Shown here: positions 8,026 through 20,132 of the stretch, piece by piece
Position numbering within the stretch: the first letter of the stretch is position 1
Layout of the letters: the number at the start of each line of letters is the position of its first letter
Assembly (NCBI RefSeq): GCF_002953935.1
Contig: NZ_CP026514.1
Span: 2,232,001-2,296,000, forward strand
Direction of reading: 5' to 3'
DNA: 64,000 bases
From: Arthrobacter sp. PGP41
GTDB lineage: Bacteria; Actinomycetota; Actinomycetes; Actinomycetales; Micrococcaceae
Made by a program: the position numbers and the translations under genes
The notes under the pieces: generated by a model
Seen by the model: the letters and a program-made list of their open reading frames with translations, nothing else
Databases searched by the model: none
Told to the model about the DNA's origin: nothing

Positions 8026-9330
8026 ATGCCTGACGTCCTGCCCGAGGATGAAGTTGTCCGGATCTGCCAGGAGCTCATCCGGATAGACACGTCAAACTAC
8101 GGTGACGGTTCGGGGCCGGGCGAGCGGGCTGCGGCTGAGTACGCCGCGGGGCTGATTGAGGAAGTGGGCCTTGCGGCGGAAATCTTCGAGTCCGCACCGG
8201 GCCGCGCCAATGTGGTCACGCGCATGGCAGGTGAGGATCCCTCCGCCAGTGCCCTGGTGGTGCACGGCCATCTGGACGTCGTGCCCGCGCTGCGGGACCA
8301 GTGGTCCGTGGACCCGTTCGGAGCCGAACTGAAGGACGGGCTGATCTGGGGCCGCGGCGCCGTGGACATGAAGGACATGGACGCCATGATCCTCTCCGTC
8401 CTGCGCAGCTTCGCCAGGTCCGGCAAGAAGCCGAAACGCGACATTATTTTCGCCTTCTTCGCGGATGAGGAAGCCGGCGGCGCCTACGGAGCCCGCTACG
8501 CCGTGGACAAGCGACCGGAACTGTTCGAGGGCGCCACGGAGGCCATTTCGGAGGTGGGCGGTTTCTCGGCCACCATCGGCGGGCAGCGCACGTACCTGCT
8601 GCAGACAGCGGAGAAGGGCATCTCCTGGCTCCGCCTCGTGGCCCACGGCAGGGCGGGCCACGGCTCCCAGATCAGCACCGACAACGCCGTAACGCGGCTC
8701 GCGGCAGCCGTGACGCGCATCGGCGAGTACAAGTGGCCCATCGAACTCACCCCCACCACCCGGCAGTTCCTGGACGGCGTGACCGAACTCACCGGTGTTG
8801 AGTTCGACGCCGACAACCCGGACATCCTGCTGAGCCAGCTGGGGACGGTGGCCAGGTTCGTGGGAGCAACCCTGCAGAACACCACCAACCCCACCCTGCT
8901 CAAGGGCGGCTACAAGCACAACGTCATTCCCGAATCCGCCGAGGCCCTGATCGACTGCCGGACACTTCCGGGCCAGCAGGACCACGTCCTGGAGATCGTT
9001 CGCGACCTCGCGGGCGCCGGCGTCGACGTCAGTTACGTGCACAAGGACGTTTCCCTTGAGGTCCCCTTCGCCGGGAACCTGGTGGACTCCATGATCGATG
9101 CCCTGCACTCGGAAGACCCGGGTGCCAAGGTCCTGCCCTACACCCTCTCGGGCGGCACGGACAACAAGTCGCTGAGCAGGCTCGGCATCACAGGGTACGG
9201 CTTTGCACCCTTGATGCTGCCGGACGACCTGGACTTCACCGGCATGTTCCACGGCGTGGACGAGCGCGTACCCGCAGACTCACTCAAATTCGGCGCCAGG
9301 GTGCTCAACACCCTCCTCACCAACTACTAA
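8026..9330 (+). CDS. M20/M25/M40 family metallopeptidase
   Basis: 434 residues from the ATG at 8026, which has GAGGAG 7 bases upstream; the frame is open to 7945 but without conserved sequence. Zinc-binding signatures are H-G-H-L-D-V-V-P (about residue 83), GRGAVDMKDMDAM (about 112) and FFADEEAGGAYGARY (about 147, with the catalytic Glu pair). A dimerisation domain lies in the middle. It acts as an amino-acylase, carboxypeptidase or dipeptidase; the precise substrate is not decided by sequence. The acyl-CoA dehydrogenase starts 11 bases after the stop, so the two are probably one transcript. Confidence 0.9.
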   Translation: MPDVLPEDEVVRICQELIRIDTSNYGDGSGPGERAAAEYAAGLIEEVGLAAEIFESAPGRANVVTRMAGEDPSASALVVHGHLDVVPALRDQWSVDPFGAELKDGLIWGRGAVDMKDMDAMILSVLRSFARSGKKPKRDIIFAFFADEEAGGAYGARYAVDKRPELFEGATEAISEVGGFSATIGGQRTYLLQTAEKGISWLRLVAHGRAGHGSQISTDNAVTRLAAAVTRIGEYKWPIELTPTTRQFLDGVTELTGVEFDADNPDILLSQLGTVARFVGATLQNTTNPTLLKGGYKHNVIPESAEALIDCRTLPGQQDHVLEIVRDLAGAGVDVSYVHKDVSLEVPFAGNLVDSMIDALHSEDPGAKVLPYTLSGGTDNKSLSRLGITGYGFAPLMLPDDLDFTGMFHGVDERVPADSLKFGARVLNTLLTNY

Positions 9331-9341
9331 GCCACACCGCC

Positions 9342-10502
9342 ATGACGCCGGAAGAGATCCTGCCGGACGGGTTGCTGGAGCAGATCCGCGGCCGCGCCGC
9401 CGGCTACGACAGGGACAACGCCTTCTTTCACGAGGACCTCAGCGACCTCGCGGCGGCCGGTTACCTGAAGCTGTTCGTTCCAGGGTCCGACGGCGGAGCG
9501 GGGCTTGGCCTTGAGGCGGCGGCGCAGTGCCAGCGGAGGCTGGCAACGGCCGCCCCGGCCACCGCGCTGGCCGTCAACATGCACCTGGTGTGGACCGGCG
9601 TCGCGAATGTCCTAGGCGCCCGCGGCGACGGATCCCTGGACTTTGTGCTCAAGGAAGCGGCCAACGGCGAGGTCTTCGCGTTCGGCAACTCGGAAGCCGG
9701 CAACGACTCCGTCCTGTTCGACTCCCGGACCACGGCCGCGCCGCTGCCGGACGGCGGCTACTCCTTCACGGGGGCCAAGATCTTCACCAGCCTCTCACCC
9801 GCGTGGACGAGGCTGGGAATCTTCGGGAAGGACCCTTCCGGCCGGGACGGCGAGGGGGAACTGGTCCACGGCTTCATCACGCGTGAAACGCCCGGCTACC
9901 GCATCCTCGACGACTGGGACACGCTCGGGATGCGGGCCAGCCGGTCCTGCACCACCGTCCTGGACGGCGCCAGCGTTCCGCCGGAGCGCGTCTTCCGCAG
10001 GATCCCCGTCGGTCCCAGCAGGGACCCCCTGATTTTCGCGATCTTTGCATGCTTCGAGACGCTGCTCGCCGCCGTCTACACCGGACTGGGGGAGCGGGCC
10101 CTTGCCCTGGGGGTGGAGAACGTCCAGCGCCGCACCTCGTTCAAGAATGGCGGACGCAGCTACGCGCAGGACCCGGACATCCGCTGGAAGGTTGCCGAGG
10201 CCGCAATGGCCATGGATAACCTGTACCCGCAGCTGCGGGCCGTCGCAGCCGACGTGGATTCCCTGGTGGACCATGGACCGCAGTGGTTCCCCAAGCTGGT
10301 GGGGTTGAAAGTCAACGCTACAGAAACGGCGCGGCGCGTAGTGGACCTGGCCATCCGCGTCAGCGGGGGATCCAGCTATTTCCGGGGATCGGAACTGGAG
10401 CGGCTCTACCGGGACGTGCTGGCCGGCATGTTCCATCCGTCCGATGACGAATCTGCCCACAACACGGTGGCCAACGCCTGGCTGGGTCCGCTGGAGGATT
10501 GA
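9342..10502 (+). CDS. Acyl-CoA dehydrogenase family protein
   Basis: 386 residues, the normal family length. The N-terminal helical domain contains LVPGSDGGAGL-type sequence, the FAD-binding middle region has GNSEAG and FTGAKIFTSLSPAW, and the C-terminal helical bundle ends ELERLYRDVLAGMFHPSDDE, where a catalytic or flavin-contacting segment normally lies. The canonical catalytic Glu is not identified with certainty, so it may belong to the DszC/flavin-monooxygenase-like side of the family. It follows the M20 peptidase by 11 bases. Start ATG at 9342. Confidence 0.85.
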   Translation: MTPEEILPDGLLEQIRGRAAGYDRDNAFFHEDLSDLAAAGYLKLFVPGSDGGAGLGLEAAAQCQRRLATAAPATALAVNMHLVWTGVANVLGARGDGSLDFVLKEAANGEVFAFGNSEAGNDSVLFDSRTTAAPLPDGGYSFTGAKIFTSLSPAWTRLGIFGKDPSGRDGEGELVHGFITRETPGYRILDDWDTLGMRASRSCTTVLDGASVPPERVFRRIPVGPSRDPLIFAIFACFETLLAAVYTGLGERALALGVENVQRRTSFKNGGRSYAQDPDIRWKVAEAAMAMDNLYPQLRAVAADVDSLVDHGPQWFPKLVGLKVNATETARRVVDLAIRVSGGSSYFRGSELERLYRDVLAGMFHPSDDESAHNTVANAWLGPLED

Positions 10503-10503
10503 C

Positions 10504-10737
10504 CTAGACGGTCCTTTGGACCTGCAGCACCCGGCGGCGGAGCCAAAAGCGCCGTCCTCCGCCCACGTACAGCTTGCTGCGCTCCAGCTCCCACTTGCCG
10601 TACTCGGAGTGTTCCACCAGGCGGCGCCGTGCCTCATGCAGGGAATCGTCAGGGCTGACCGTCAGTACGAGGTACTCGTACTGCCTCAAATAGTCCCGTT
10701 GGCGCTGGACCGAGCTGGTGAGAAATTGTTCCTTCAT
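10504..10737 (-). CDS. DUF5703 family protein
   Basis: 77 residues (DYLRQYEYLVLTVSPDDSL, then GKWELERSKLYVGGGRRFWLRRR). This matches the small actinobacterial DUF5703 family, for which I know no function. It is basic at the C-terminus with no membrane span. It is convergent with the acyl-CoA dehydrogenase (1 base between stops) and divergent from the small acidic protein gene at 10778. Confidence 0.85.
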   Translation of the reverse strand: MKEQFLTSSVQRQRDYLRQYEYLVLTVSPDDSLHEARRRLVEHSEYGKWELERSKLYVGGGRRFWLRRRVLQVQRTV

Positions 10738-10777
10738 TTGCTCTCCATTTTCGTCCTTTTCCGGCTAACGTGAAGTC

Positions 10778-11044
10778 ATGAGCATCGATCCGCGTGTCGC
10801 GCTTCAGTCCTTGACCACCGCTTTGGAAGAACACCTTATAGCAGCATCCAACCGCCGCGGAGACGGTGACCCCTCCGTGGAGGCGGCATTCTTTGCAGTT
10901 GCAGACGCCTTCGAAGTTTACGAAGACGCACTCTATGAGGCCTATAACGAGGTCACGCCGCTCCAGGTCTTTGATGACGAGGACGAAGAGGACGACGAAA
11001 GCGACGTGGACGACGACGAAGACCTGGAAATCGTCCAGGAGTAG
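10778..11044 (+). CDS. Small acidic hypothetical protein
   Basis: 88 residues. The helical N-terminal 60 residues include VALQSLTTALEEHLIAAS and VYEDALYEAYNEVTPLQV, followed by a run of almost only Asp and Glu (about residues 66-85) before the terminal IVQE. This resembles small actinobacterial proteins of unknown function; automatic annotation sometimes calls such proteins primosomal, which the sequence does not support. Start ATG at 10778. It is divergent from DUF5703 and convergent with the aldo/keto reductase. Confidence 0.8.
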   Translation: MSIDPRVALQSLTTALEEHLIAASNRRGDGDPSVEAAFFAVADAFEVYEDALYEAYNEVTPLQVFDDEDEEDDESDVDDDEDLEIVQE

Positions 11045-11054
11045 GACCGCGGAC

Positions 11055-11990
11055 CTACTCCGGCGCTGACACGTCCTCCAGGGCCCGGGCAATCTCCGGC
11101 GGCAGCGGCGAGAGCTGGGCATCCACCAGCTCCTTCAGCTGGGCCGGCGTCCGCGGGCCCACAATTGCGGTGGCTACGCCGTGCTGGGACAGGAGCCAGC
11201 TGAGGGCAACGTCCTGCGGTGTCCGGCCAAGGCCTTTGGCGGCCATGCAGACAGCTTCCACGGTCCGGGACGGCTGCTCCTCCAGGTACGGCTCGACGTA
11301 CCCGGCTTCGGTTGCGGAGGCAGCCCGTGATCCGGACGGGATGCTGCCGCGGTACTTGCCCGTGAGCACGCCGCGGCCAAGCGGCGCCCAGGCCATGAGT
11401 CCCATGCCGGCGTCCTCGACGGCAGGGATCAGTTCGGCTTCCGGCCTGCGCTGAAGGAACGAATACTCCGCCTGCGCGGCGACGAGGGGGAAGCCGGCGA
11501 TTGCCGCGGCCTTCGCCGCCTGCCAGCCGTTGAAGTTGGACACACCCACATACCGCGCGCGGCCGGTGCGGACAGCAAATTCCAAAGCGGACAGTGTCTC
11601 GTCCAGCGGCACATTGCGGTCCCAGGCCTGCGCGAACCAGATGTCCACGTAGTCAGTGCCCAGCCTGGCGAGGCTTGCTTCCAGTCCGGTGAGCATCGCA
11701 TTACGCGACGTGTCCACACCGCGCCGGCCATCCGGCGTCGTCATTCCCGCTTTGGTGGAGATGGAAACCTCCGTCCGGGCCACGACGTCGCCCAGCATGG
11801 AGCCGATCATCGCCTCCGACCGCCCGTCCGCGTACGAGGCGGCAGTATCGACGTGCCGGCCGCCGGCATTAAGGAAGGTGCGCAGCAGTTCCGAGGCGTC
11901 CTGTTCGTCCGTTTCGCCGGCCCAGGACATGGTGCCGAGGGAAAGGGCGGAAACTCGCAATCCACTGTTGCCGACGTAACGCTGCTGCAT
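11055..11990 (-). CDS. Aldo/keto reductase
   Basis: 311 residues from the ATG at 11990 (MQQRYVGNSGLRVSALSLG), where AKR proteins normally begin; the longer frame upstream is antisense to uppP. The catalytic tetrad region reads DTAASYADGRSEAMIG, with Asp and Tyr in place. The NADPH-binding C-terminus reads PRTPAQLKE. An NADPH-dependent reductase of aldehydes or ketones, related to YajO/Tas-type AKRs; the natural substrate is unknown. The start is 53 bases from the divergent uppP start. Confidence 0.92.
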   Translation of the reverse strand: MQQRYVGNSGLRVSALSLGTMSWAGETDEQDASELLRTFLNAGGRHVDTAASYADGRSEAMIGSMLGDVVARTEVSISTKAGMTTPDGRRGVDTSRNAMLTGLEASLARLGTDYVDIWFAQAWDRNVPLDETLSALEFAVRTGRARYVGVSNFNGWQAAKAAAIAGFPLVAAQAEYSFLQRRPEAELIPAVEDAGMGLMAWAPLGRGVLTGKYRGSIPSGSRAASATEAGYVEPYLEEQPSRTVEAVCMAAKGLGRTPQDVALSWLLSQHGVATAIVGPRTPAQLKELVDAQLSPLPPEIARALEDVSAPE

Positions 11991-12042
11991 AGCAGCTAGC
12001 TTACGGGCAGAATCGGCGCTGCCCATGACGTAGGGTCTTAGC

Positions 12043-12876
12043 GTGAACTGGTTTGAGGCGGCCCTGCTGGGCCTTGTGCAGGGACTGACCGAATTCCTTC
12101 CGATTTCATCGAGCGCGCATCTGCGGATTGTGGGACAGTTCCTGCCCAATGCCGAGGATCCCGGCGCTGCTTTCACCGCCATCACCCAGCTGGGGACCGA
12201 GACGGCGGTACTCATCTATTTCTGGCGGGACATCGTCCGGATCGTCAAGGCGTGGGCCGGTTCACTCACCGGAAAAGTCTCGCGGCAGGACCCCGATGCC
12301 CGGATGGGCTGGCTTGTCATCCTGGGTAGCCTCCCCATCGTTATCCTGGGGCTGCTGTTCCAGGACCAGATCGAATCGGTGCTCCGCAGCATGTGGATCG
12401 TCGCCACCATGCTGATTGTCTTCGGCTTGATCCTGGCGGTCGCAGACGCAGTGGGCAGGCAGGAACGCGACCTGAGCCGCCTGACGTACAAGCACGGCAT
12501 CCTCTACGGCTTCGCCCAGGCCATGGCGCTAATCCCCGGCGTGTCCCGTTCCGGCGGCACCATCACTGCGGGCCTCCTGATGGGGTACACCCGGGAAGCG
12601 GCCGCGCGGTACTCCTTCCTGCTGGCCATTCCGGCGGTTTTTGGCAGCGGTCTCTTCCAGCTGTACAAGACGGTGTCCAAGGAGGGCATCACCGGCCCCT
12701 ACGGCCTGCCGGAAACCGCGCTTGCCACCGTCATCGCCCTGGTGGTGGGCTACATCATCATCGGCTGGTTCCTGAAGTTCGTTTCCACCCGCAGCTACCG
12801 TCTGTTCGTCTGGTACCGGATCTTCCTGGGCCTGGCCCTGTACCTCCTGCTCGGTTTCAATGTCATCAGCGCCTAG
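12043..12876 (+). CDS. uppP: Undecaprenyl-diphosphate phosphatase (UppP/BacA)
   Basis: 277 residues with about seven to eight membrane segments. Both family signatures are present: [12 protein letters not shown] (residues 17-28) and [18 protein letters not shown] (about residues 165-182), which form the active site. It removes a phosphate from undecaprenyl pyrophosphate at the outer membrane face, recycling the lipid carrier for peptidoglycan and teichoic acid synthesis. The GTG start at 12043 ([17 protein letters not shown]) matches the family N-terminus. mshC follows after 15 bases. The later uppS makes the same carrier lipid. Confidence 0.96.
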   Translation: MNWFEAALLGLVQGLTEFLPISSSAHLRIVGQFLPNAEDPGAAFTAITQLGTETAVLIYFWRDIVRIVKAWAGSLTGKVSRQDPDARMGWLVILGSLPIVILGLLFQDQIESVLRSMWIVATMLIVFGLILAVADAVGRQERDLSRLTYKHGILYGFAQAMALIPGVSRSGGTITAGLLMGYTREAAARYSFLLAIPAVFGSGLFQLYKTVSKEGITGPYGLPETALATVIALVVGYIIIGWFLKFVSTRSYRLFVWYRIFLGLALYLLLGFNVISA

Positions 12877-12891
12877 CACTAGGCTTGGCGT

Positions 12892-14169
12892 GTGAAATCC
12901 TGGAAATCCCGTCCCGTTCCCGACGTGCCCGGAAGCATGCCCGCTCTCCGGCTGTTCGACACCGCAGCAGGCCGTGAAGTTGCCCTGGAGAACGAGGGAC
13001 GCCCCTCGATGTACGTCTGCGGCATCACGCCGTACGACGCCACCCACATGGGCCACGCCGCCAGCTACGTGGCCTTTGACCTCCTGAACAGGGCCTGGCG
13101 GGACGCCGGCCACGGGGTTGACTACGTACAGAACGTCACGGACGTGGACGATCCGCTCCTGGAGCGCGCCGCGGCCACGGGCGTTGACTGGCAGGAGCTC
13201 GCCGCCAGCCAGATTGAGCTCTTCCAGACGGACATGGAAGCACTCAACGTGCTCGCTCCGGACCGCTATGTGGGTGCTGTGGAATCCATCGGCCTGATAG
13301 TCCCGGAGGTGGAACGGCTGATGAGCCTGGGACTGGCCTACAAAGTGCACGGCGCCCACGGCGAGCCTGACGGAGACGTCTATTACGACGTCGAAGCGGC
13401 CGGAAAGCAGTCCGTGGCACCGGACGCGTGGACGCTGGGATGCATCTCAGGGTTGACGGAGAGCGAGATGCTTGAGCTGTTCGCGGAACGCGGCGGCGAT
13501 CCCGGGCGGGCAGGAAAGCGGCAGGCCCTTGATCCACTGCTGTGGCGGGTGGCCCGCGAAGGAGAGCCAAGCTGGCCGGGCGGCAGCCTGGGAGCGGGCA
13601 GGCCCGGCTGGCACATTGAGTGCACCGTGATCGCGCAAAAGTACCTGCCCTCGCCCTTCACGGTTCAGGGCGGCGGCTCGGACCTGATCTTCCCGCACCA
13701 CGAAATGGGTGCCGGCCACGCGTATTCACTTGCCGGTGTTCCGCTTGCCAGGCACTACGCCCACGCGGGCATGGTTGGCCTGGACGGCGAGAAGATGAGC
13801 AAGTCCAAAGGGAACCTGGTGCTCGTGTCGAAACTCCGGGCAGCGGGGGAGGACCCTGCCGCCATCCGCCTGGGCATCCTTGTCCACCACTACCGCTCCG
13901 ACTGGTCCTGGACGGATGAAGGATTCCTGGACGCCAAGGCCGCCCTGGCCGCGTGGCGCCGGGCGCTGGGCCACGCTCCGAAGGGATCCGCGGTCCCGCT
14001 CGTTGCCGAGATGCGGGCAGCGCTGGCTGCCGACCTGAATGCCCCGGCTGCCGTCGCGGCCGTATCCCGCTGGGCGGAGCAGGCAAACAACGACGCCGGC
14101 CCGGCAAGTCCCCCGGACCAGGCCATGGTCAAGGACGCGGTGGACGCCCTGCTTGGCGTGGTTCTCTAG
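12892..14169 (+). CDS. mshC: L-cysteine:1D-myo-inositol 2-amino-2-deoxy-glucopyranoside ligase (mycothiol synthesis)
   Basis: 425 residues; a cysteinyl-tRNA-synthetase-like fold that joins Cys to GlcN-inositol in an ATP-dependent step of mycothiol biosynthesis. The zinc/ATP motif [13 protein letters not shown] starts at Cys43, and the KMSKS loop reads [11 protein letters not shown] at about residues 299-309. The absence of the anticodon-binding domain (about 425 rather than 460 or more residues) and the [10 protein letters not shown] form separate MshC from CysS. The neighbourhood uppP, mshC, PAC2 protein, HAD phosphatase is typical of Actinobacteria. Start GTG at 12892. It is convergent with the PAC2 gene, 9 bases between stops. 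Confidence 0.95.
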   Translation: MKSWKSRPVPDVPGSMPALRLFDTAAGREVALENEGRPSMYVCGITPYDATHMGHAASYVAFDLLNRAWRDAGHGVDYVQNVTDVDDPLLERAAATGVDWQELAASQIELFQTDMEALNVLAPDRYVGAVESIGLIVPEVERLMSLGLAYKVHGAHGEPDGDVYYDVEAAGKQSVAPDAWTLGCISGLTESEMLELFAERGGDPGRAGKRQALDPLLWRVAREGEPSWPGGSLGAGRPGWHIECTVIAQKYLPSPFTVQGGGSDLIFPHHEMGAGHAYSLAGVPLARHYAHAGMVGLDGEKMSKSKGNLVLVSKLRAAGEDPAAIRLGILVHHYRSDWSWTDEGFLDAKAALAAWRRALGHAPKGSAVPLVAEMRAALAADLNAPAAVAAVSRWAEQANNDAGPASPPDQAMVKDAVDALLGVVL

Positions 14170-14178
14170 GCCGCCCGT

Positions 14179-15084
14179 TCAGGGCCGGTCCTGGCCGCGC
14201 CGCTTGAGATAGCGCTCAAACTCGCGGGCAATCGACTCCCCGGTGGCTTCGGGCAGGTCGGCCGTGTCCTTTGCCTCCTCAAGCTGCCGGACATAGGCGG
14301 CGATTTCGGGATCTTCCGTGGCGAGCTCATCCACACCCCGTTCCCAGGCGTCTGCTTCCTCGGCCAGCTCATGCGTGTCCAGCGGCACCTGGAGCAGCTC
14401 CTCGATGCGGTGCAGGAGCGCCAGCTGCGCCTTCGGAGACGGCGCCTGGGCAACGTAGTGGGGGACTGCGGCCCAAAGCGAGACGGTGGGGATTCCTGCC
14501 AGCAGGGCCACCTCCGAGAGCACGCCAACGATTCCCACCGGGCCTTCGTACTGCGAAGCTTCCAGGTTCATGCGCTCCCGCAGCGGGGCGTCGTCAGAAG
14601 AAGTGCTGACGGGAATAGGCCTGCTGTGCGGAACATCCGCCAGGAGCGCCCCGACCAGGACGACGTAGTCAACGTTCAGCGCTTCAGCGTGCACCAGGAG
14701 TTCGGCCGTGTAGGCACGCCACTTGTATGACGGTTCAGTCCCCTGGACAAAAATGACGTCCACATTCGAATCCGGCGCGCTGGCCTTGTAGATCCTCGTG
14801 GAGGGCCACTTGATCTTGCGTTCACCGGCAGCATTCCGGCGCACGGTGGGCCGCGTGAACTGGAAGTCGTAATACTCGTCCGCGTCGATGGACGCCACCT
14901 TCTTGCCGCCCCACAGTTTGTTCAGGTAGCGCAACGAATCGCTTGCCGCTTCTCCGGCGTCGTTCCAGCCTTCAAAGGCGGCAAGCATCACTGTCACGCG
15001 CTGTCCGTCAGCGACCGGCTGCAGGAACCGCTCCCGCTCGGGTCCGGCACCCGGTTCGGCGGTGTCTCCCTCGAAGCTATTCAT
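14179..15084 (-). CDS. PAC2 family protein (proteasome assembly chaperone-like)
   Basis: 301 residues. The core reads MLAAFEGWNDAGEAAS (about residues 35-50), then DADEYYDFQFTRPTV, then VGIVGVLSEVALLAGIPTVSLWAAVPHYV, all typical of the PAC2 fold, which archaeal and eukaryotic proteasome-assembly chaperones share. The C-terminal helical extension contains the LDTHELAEEADAWERGVDEL-type segment common in actinobacterial members. Location beside mshC and just upstream of the Pup-proteasome genes is conserved; a role in proteasome assembly is suggested by the fold only. Start ATG at 15084. Confidence 0.9.
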   Translation of the reverse strand: MNSFEGDTAEPGAGPERERFLQPVADGQRVTVMLAAFEGWNDAGEAASDSLRYLNKLWGGKKVASIDADEYYDFQFTRPTVRRNAAGERKIKWPSTRIYKASAPDSNVDVIFVQGTEPSYKWRAYTAELLVHAEALNVDYVVLVGALLADVPHSRPIPVSTSSDDAPLRERMNLEASQYEGPVGIVGVLSEVALLAGIPTVSLWAAVPHYVAQAPSPKAQLALLHRIEELLQVPLDTHELAEEADAWERGVDELATEDPEIAAYVRQLEEAKDTADLPEATGESIAREFERYLKRRGQDRP

Positions 15085-15235
15085 TTCTTCACCCTACGTC
15101 CAAGGACCGCGGCTGTGCATGGAATGAAGCGCCGCAAAATCCGCCGCAAGCAGGGTGGGCGGCGCGAAGGAGCCTGATATTCGCCGAAGGCGTAGCCGTC
15201 AGCCCGTGCCCAGGCTGTCCCCGTAGACTGAAGGC

Positions 15236-15971
15236 ATGCGATTGCCAGCCGACAGTTCCCCGCTCAAAGCCGTCCTGTGGGACATGGACGGGACAATTGT
15301 CGACACGGAGCCCTACTGGATTGCCGCCGAACACGCACTGGTGGAAGCCCACGGCGGAACCTGGTCCCATGAACAGGCCATGCAGCTGGTTGGCCAGTCC
15401 CTGACCTTTTCCGCCGGCATCCTGCAGGAGGCCGGCGTGGACCTTGGAATACGCGAGATCATCGACACCCTGACCGGGGCGGTTGTCAGCAGCGTGCAAC
15501 GGCAGGTGCCGTGGCGGCCCGGTGCGCGCGAACTCCTTGAGGAGCTTCACCTCGCGGGGGTGCGCTGCGCCTTGGTCACCATGTCCGAGGGGCCGCTGGC
15601 CCGCCAGGTGGTTGCCAGCCTTCCGCGGCCGTACTTCGAAGTCCTGGTCACGGGGGACATTGTGGCGCAGGGCAAGCCGCATCCGGAGGCGTACCTCACC
15701 GCCGTCGAATGGCTGCAGGACTCTGACCCGGACCTGGCCATCCACCACTGCGTCGCGCTGGAGGACTCAGCGCCGGGTGTGGCGGCGGCTGTCGCGTCCG
15801 GCGTGGCAACCGTAGCTATTCCGCACATTGTGCCCCTTCCCGAGGATCATCGGTACACGCTCTGGGATTCACTGTCCGGCCGCTCCGTGACGGACCTTGA
15901 ATCCCTGGTCCTGGCCGGCCCTGAGCTCCTGGCGTCCTCATCTGCGCCTGCCCGCTCGCCGGAGGTCTCCG

Positions 15972-15979
<8 letters not shown>
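15236..15979 (+). CDS. HAD-superfamily phosphatase
   Basis: 247 residues. HAD motif I is WDMDGTIVDTEPYW (nucleophile Asp at about residue 17), motif II is LVTMS (about 113), and motif III/IV reads GKPHPEAYLTAVEWL then ALEDSAPGV. The alpha-helical cap after motif I is that of the beta-phosphoglucomutase/CbbY group. It is a sugar-phosphate or similar small-molecule phosphatase; the substrate is not inferable. Start ATG at 15236. The site-2 protease gene begins inside its last codons (8-base overlap), so translation is probably coupled. Confidence 0.92.
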
Positions 15980-18298
<2,319 letters not shown>

Positions 18299-18380
18299 TC
18301 CACATTTCGGGAGTCGCCATCCCTACCTGCCGTGTTGGGGCTAATGTCTTAATAGAAGCGCAGGAAGGGGCTGATACATC

Positions 18381-20132
18381 ATGGAGACTCCAGACCAGGA
18401 CTCCGGACGTACACCGGCAGAGCAGTCTGCCGCCAATGACCTCTCGGTTGCCGACCGCCAGGTCAACATCCTCCGGGACAAGCTGAGGCACATTGACCGC
18501 CAGCTGGCTGCGGCGACGCAAAACAACACCAAGCTGGTCAGCATGCTTGAAACCGCGAAGGCCGAGATCCTTCGGCTGAAAAACGCGTTGGACCAGGAGG
18601 GGCAACCGCCCTACAGCTTCGGTACCATCCTGCAGTTGAATCCCAAGCGGCAGCCCTCGCCCGGCAACAGTGGACAGGCTGCAACCGAGGAATCGGTGGA
18701 CATCTTCAACGCCGGACGGAAGATGCGCGTGGGCATCAGCCCCCTGGTGAACATCAACCAGCTGGCCGTTGGCCAGGAGGTCCTGCTCAACGAGGCACTC
18801 CTTGTGGTCGCCGGACTGGGATACGAGCGGGCCGGCGAGCTCGCCACGCTCAAGGAAATGCTCGGTGCCGACCGCGCCCTGGTGGTGGGGCGGGCCGATG
18901 AAGAGCGGGTTGTGCGGCTTTCCGGAGCGCTCCTCGCCGAAAAGCTGCGGGTGGGCGATGCACTGTCGGTTGACTCAAGGACCGGATACGCCCTCGAAAA
19001 GGTGCCCCGCTCCGAGGTGGAAAACCTTGTGCTGGAGGAAGTCCCTGACATCACCTACGAGGACATTGGCGGCCTTGGGCCCCAAATCGAACAGATCCGC
19101 GACGCCGTCGAACTGCCGTTCCTCCACCCTGACCTCTACCGGGAACACGGCCTGAAGGCTCCCAAGGGCATCCTGCTGTACGGCCCTCCCGGCTGCGGCA
19201 AGACCCTCATCGCCAAGGCCGTGGCCAATTCCCTTGCCGCCCGCGCCGCAGAGCGTTCTGGCAACGTGGACCTGAAAAGCTATTTCCTGAACATCAAGGG
19301 GCCCGAACTCCTGGACAAATACGTCGGTGAGACCGAGCGCCACATCCGGCTGATCTTCTCCAGGGCACGCGAAAAGGCCTCCGATGGCAGCCCGGTCGTG
19401 GTGTTTTTCGACGAGATGGACTCTCTCTTCCGCACGCGCGGCACCGGGATTTCGTCCGACGTCGAAACAACCATCGTGCCGCAGCTGCTCAGCGAGATTG
19501 ACGGAGTGGAGCGGCTGGACAACGTGATCGTCATTGGCGCGTCCAACCGTGAGGACATGATCGATCCGGCAATCCTCCGGCCGGGCCGGCTTGACGTCAA
19601 GGTCAAGATCAACCGACCGGATGCGGAGGCTGCCGCGGACATTTTCAACAAGTACATCACCCCGGACCTGCCATTCCATGAATCTGACCTCGCTGAGCAC
19701 GACGGCGATGTCCAGGCGACAGTGGATGCGATGGTCCAGCGCACTGTCGAGGCCATGTACTCCACTGACAAGTCCAATGAGTTCCTGGAGGTCACCTACG
19801 CCAACGGCGACACGGAAATGCTCTACTTCAAGGACTTCAACTCTGGTGCCGTGGTGCAAAACGTTGTGGACCGGGCCAAGAAGTATGCCATCAAGGACCT
19901 TCTCACCACGCACCAGAAGGGTCTTAGGATCGAGCACCTGCTGCGCGCCGTGGTGGACGAATTCCGCGAGCACGAGGACATGCCCAACACCACCAATCCG
20001 GATGACTGGGCACGCATCTCGGGTAAGAAGGGCGAACGGATCACGTACATCCGGACCATCGTCCAAGGCAAGGCAGGGCAGGAGCCCGGCAAGTCGATCG
20101 AAACCATGCCGACCACAGGGCAGTATCTATGA
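18381..20132 (+). CDS. arc: Proteasome-associated ATPase ARC/Mpa
   Basis: 583 residues. An N-terminal coiled coil (about residues 22-75, the Pup-binding element) is followed by the double OB interdomain (about 78-215) and one AAA module with Walker A GPPGCGKT at 268-275, Walker [11 protein letters not shown] and an arginine-finger region [16 protein letters not shown]. The C-terminus ends G-Q-Y-L, with the penultimate Tyr that docks into the 20S alpha ring. It unfolds Pup-tagged proteins and threads them into PrcAB. It overlaps dop by 4 bases. Start ATG at 18381. Confidence 0.97.
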   Translation: METPDQDSGRTPAEQSAANDLSVADRQVNILRDKLRHIDRQLAAATQNNTKLVSMLETAKAEILRLKNALDQEGQPPYSFGTILQLNPKRQPSPGNSGQAATEESVDIFNAGRKMRVGISPLVNINQLAVGQEVLLNEALLVVAGLGYERAGELATLKEMLGADRALVVGRADEERVVRLSGALLAEKLRVGDALSVDSRTGYALEKVPRSEVENLVLEEVPDITYEDIGGLGPQIEQIRDAVELPFLHPDLYREHGLKAPKGILLYGPPGCGKTLIAKAVANSLAARAAERSGNVDLKSYFLNIKGPELLDKYVGETERHIRLIFSRAREKASDGSPVVVFFDEMDSLFRTRGTGISSDVETTIVPQLLSEIDGVERLDNVIVIGASNREDMIDPAILRPGRLDVKVKINRPDAEAAADIFNKYITPDLPFHESDLAEHDGDVQATVDAMVQRTVEAMYSTDKSNEFLEVTYANGDTEMLYFKDFNSGAVVQNVVDRAKKYAIKDLLTTHQKGLRIEHLLRAVVDEFREHEDMPNTTNPDDWARISGKKGERITYIRTIVQGKAGQEPGKSIETMPTTGQYL

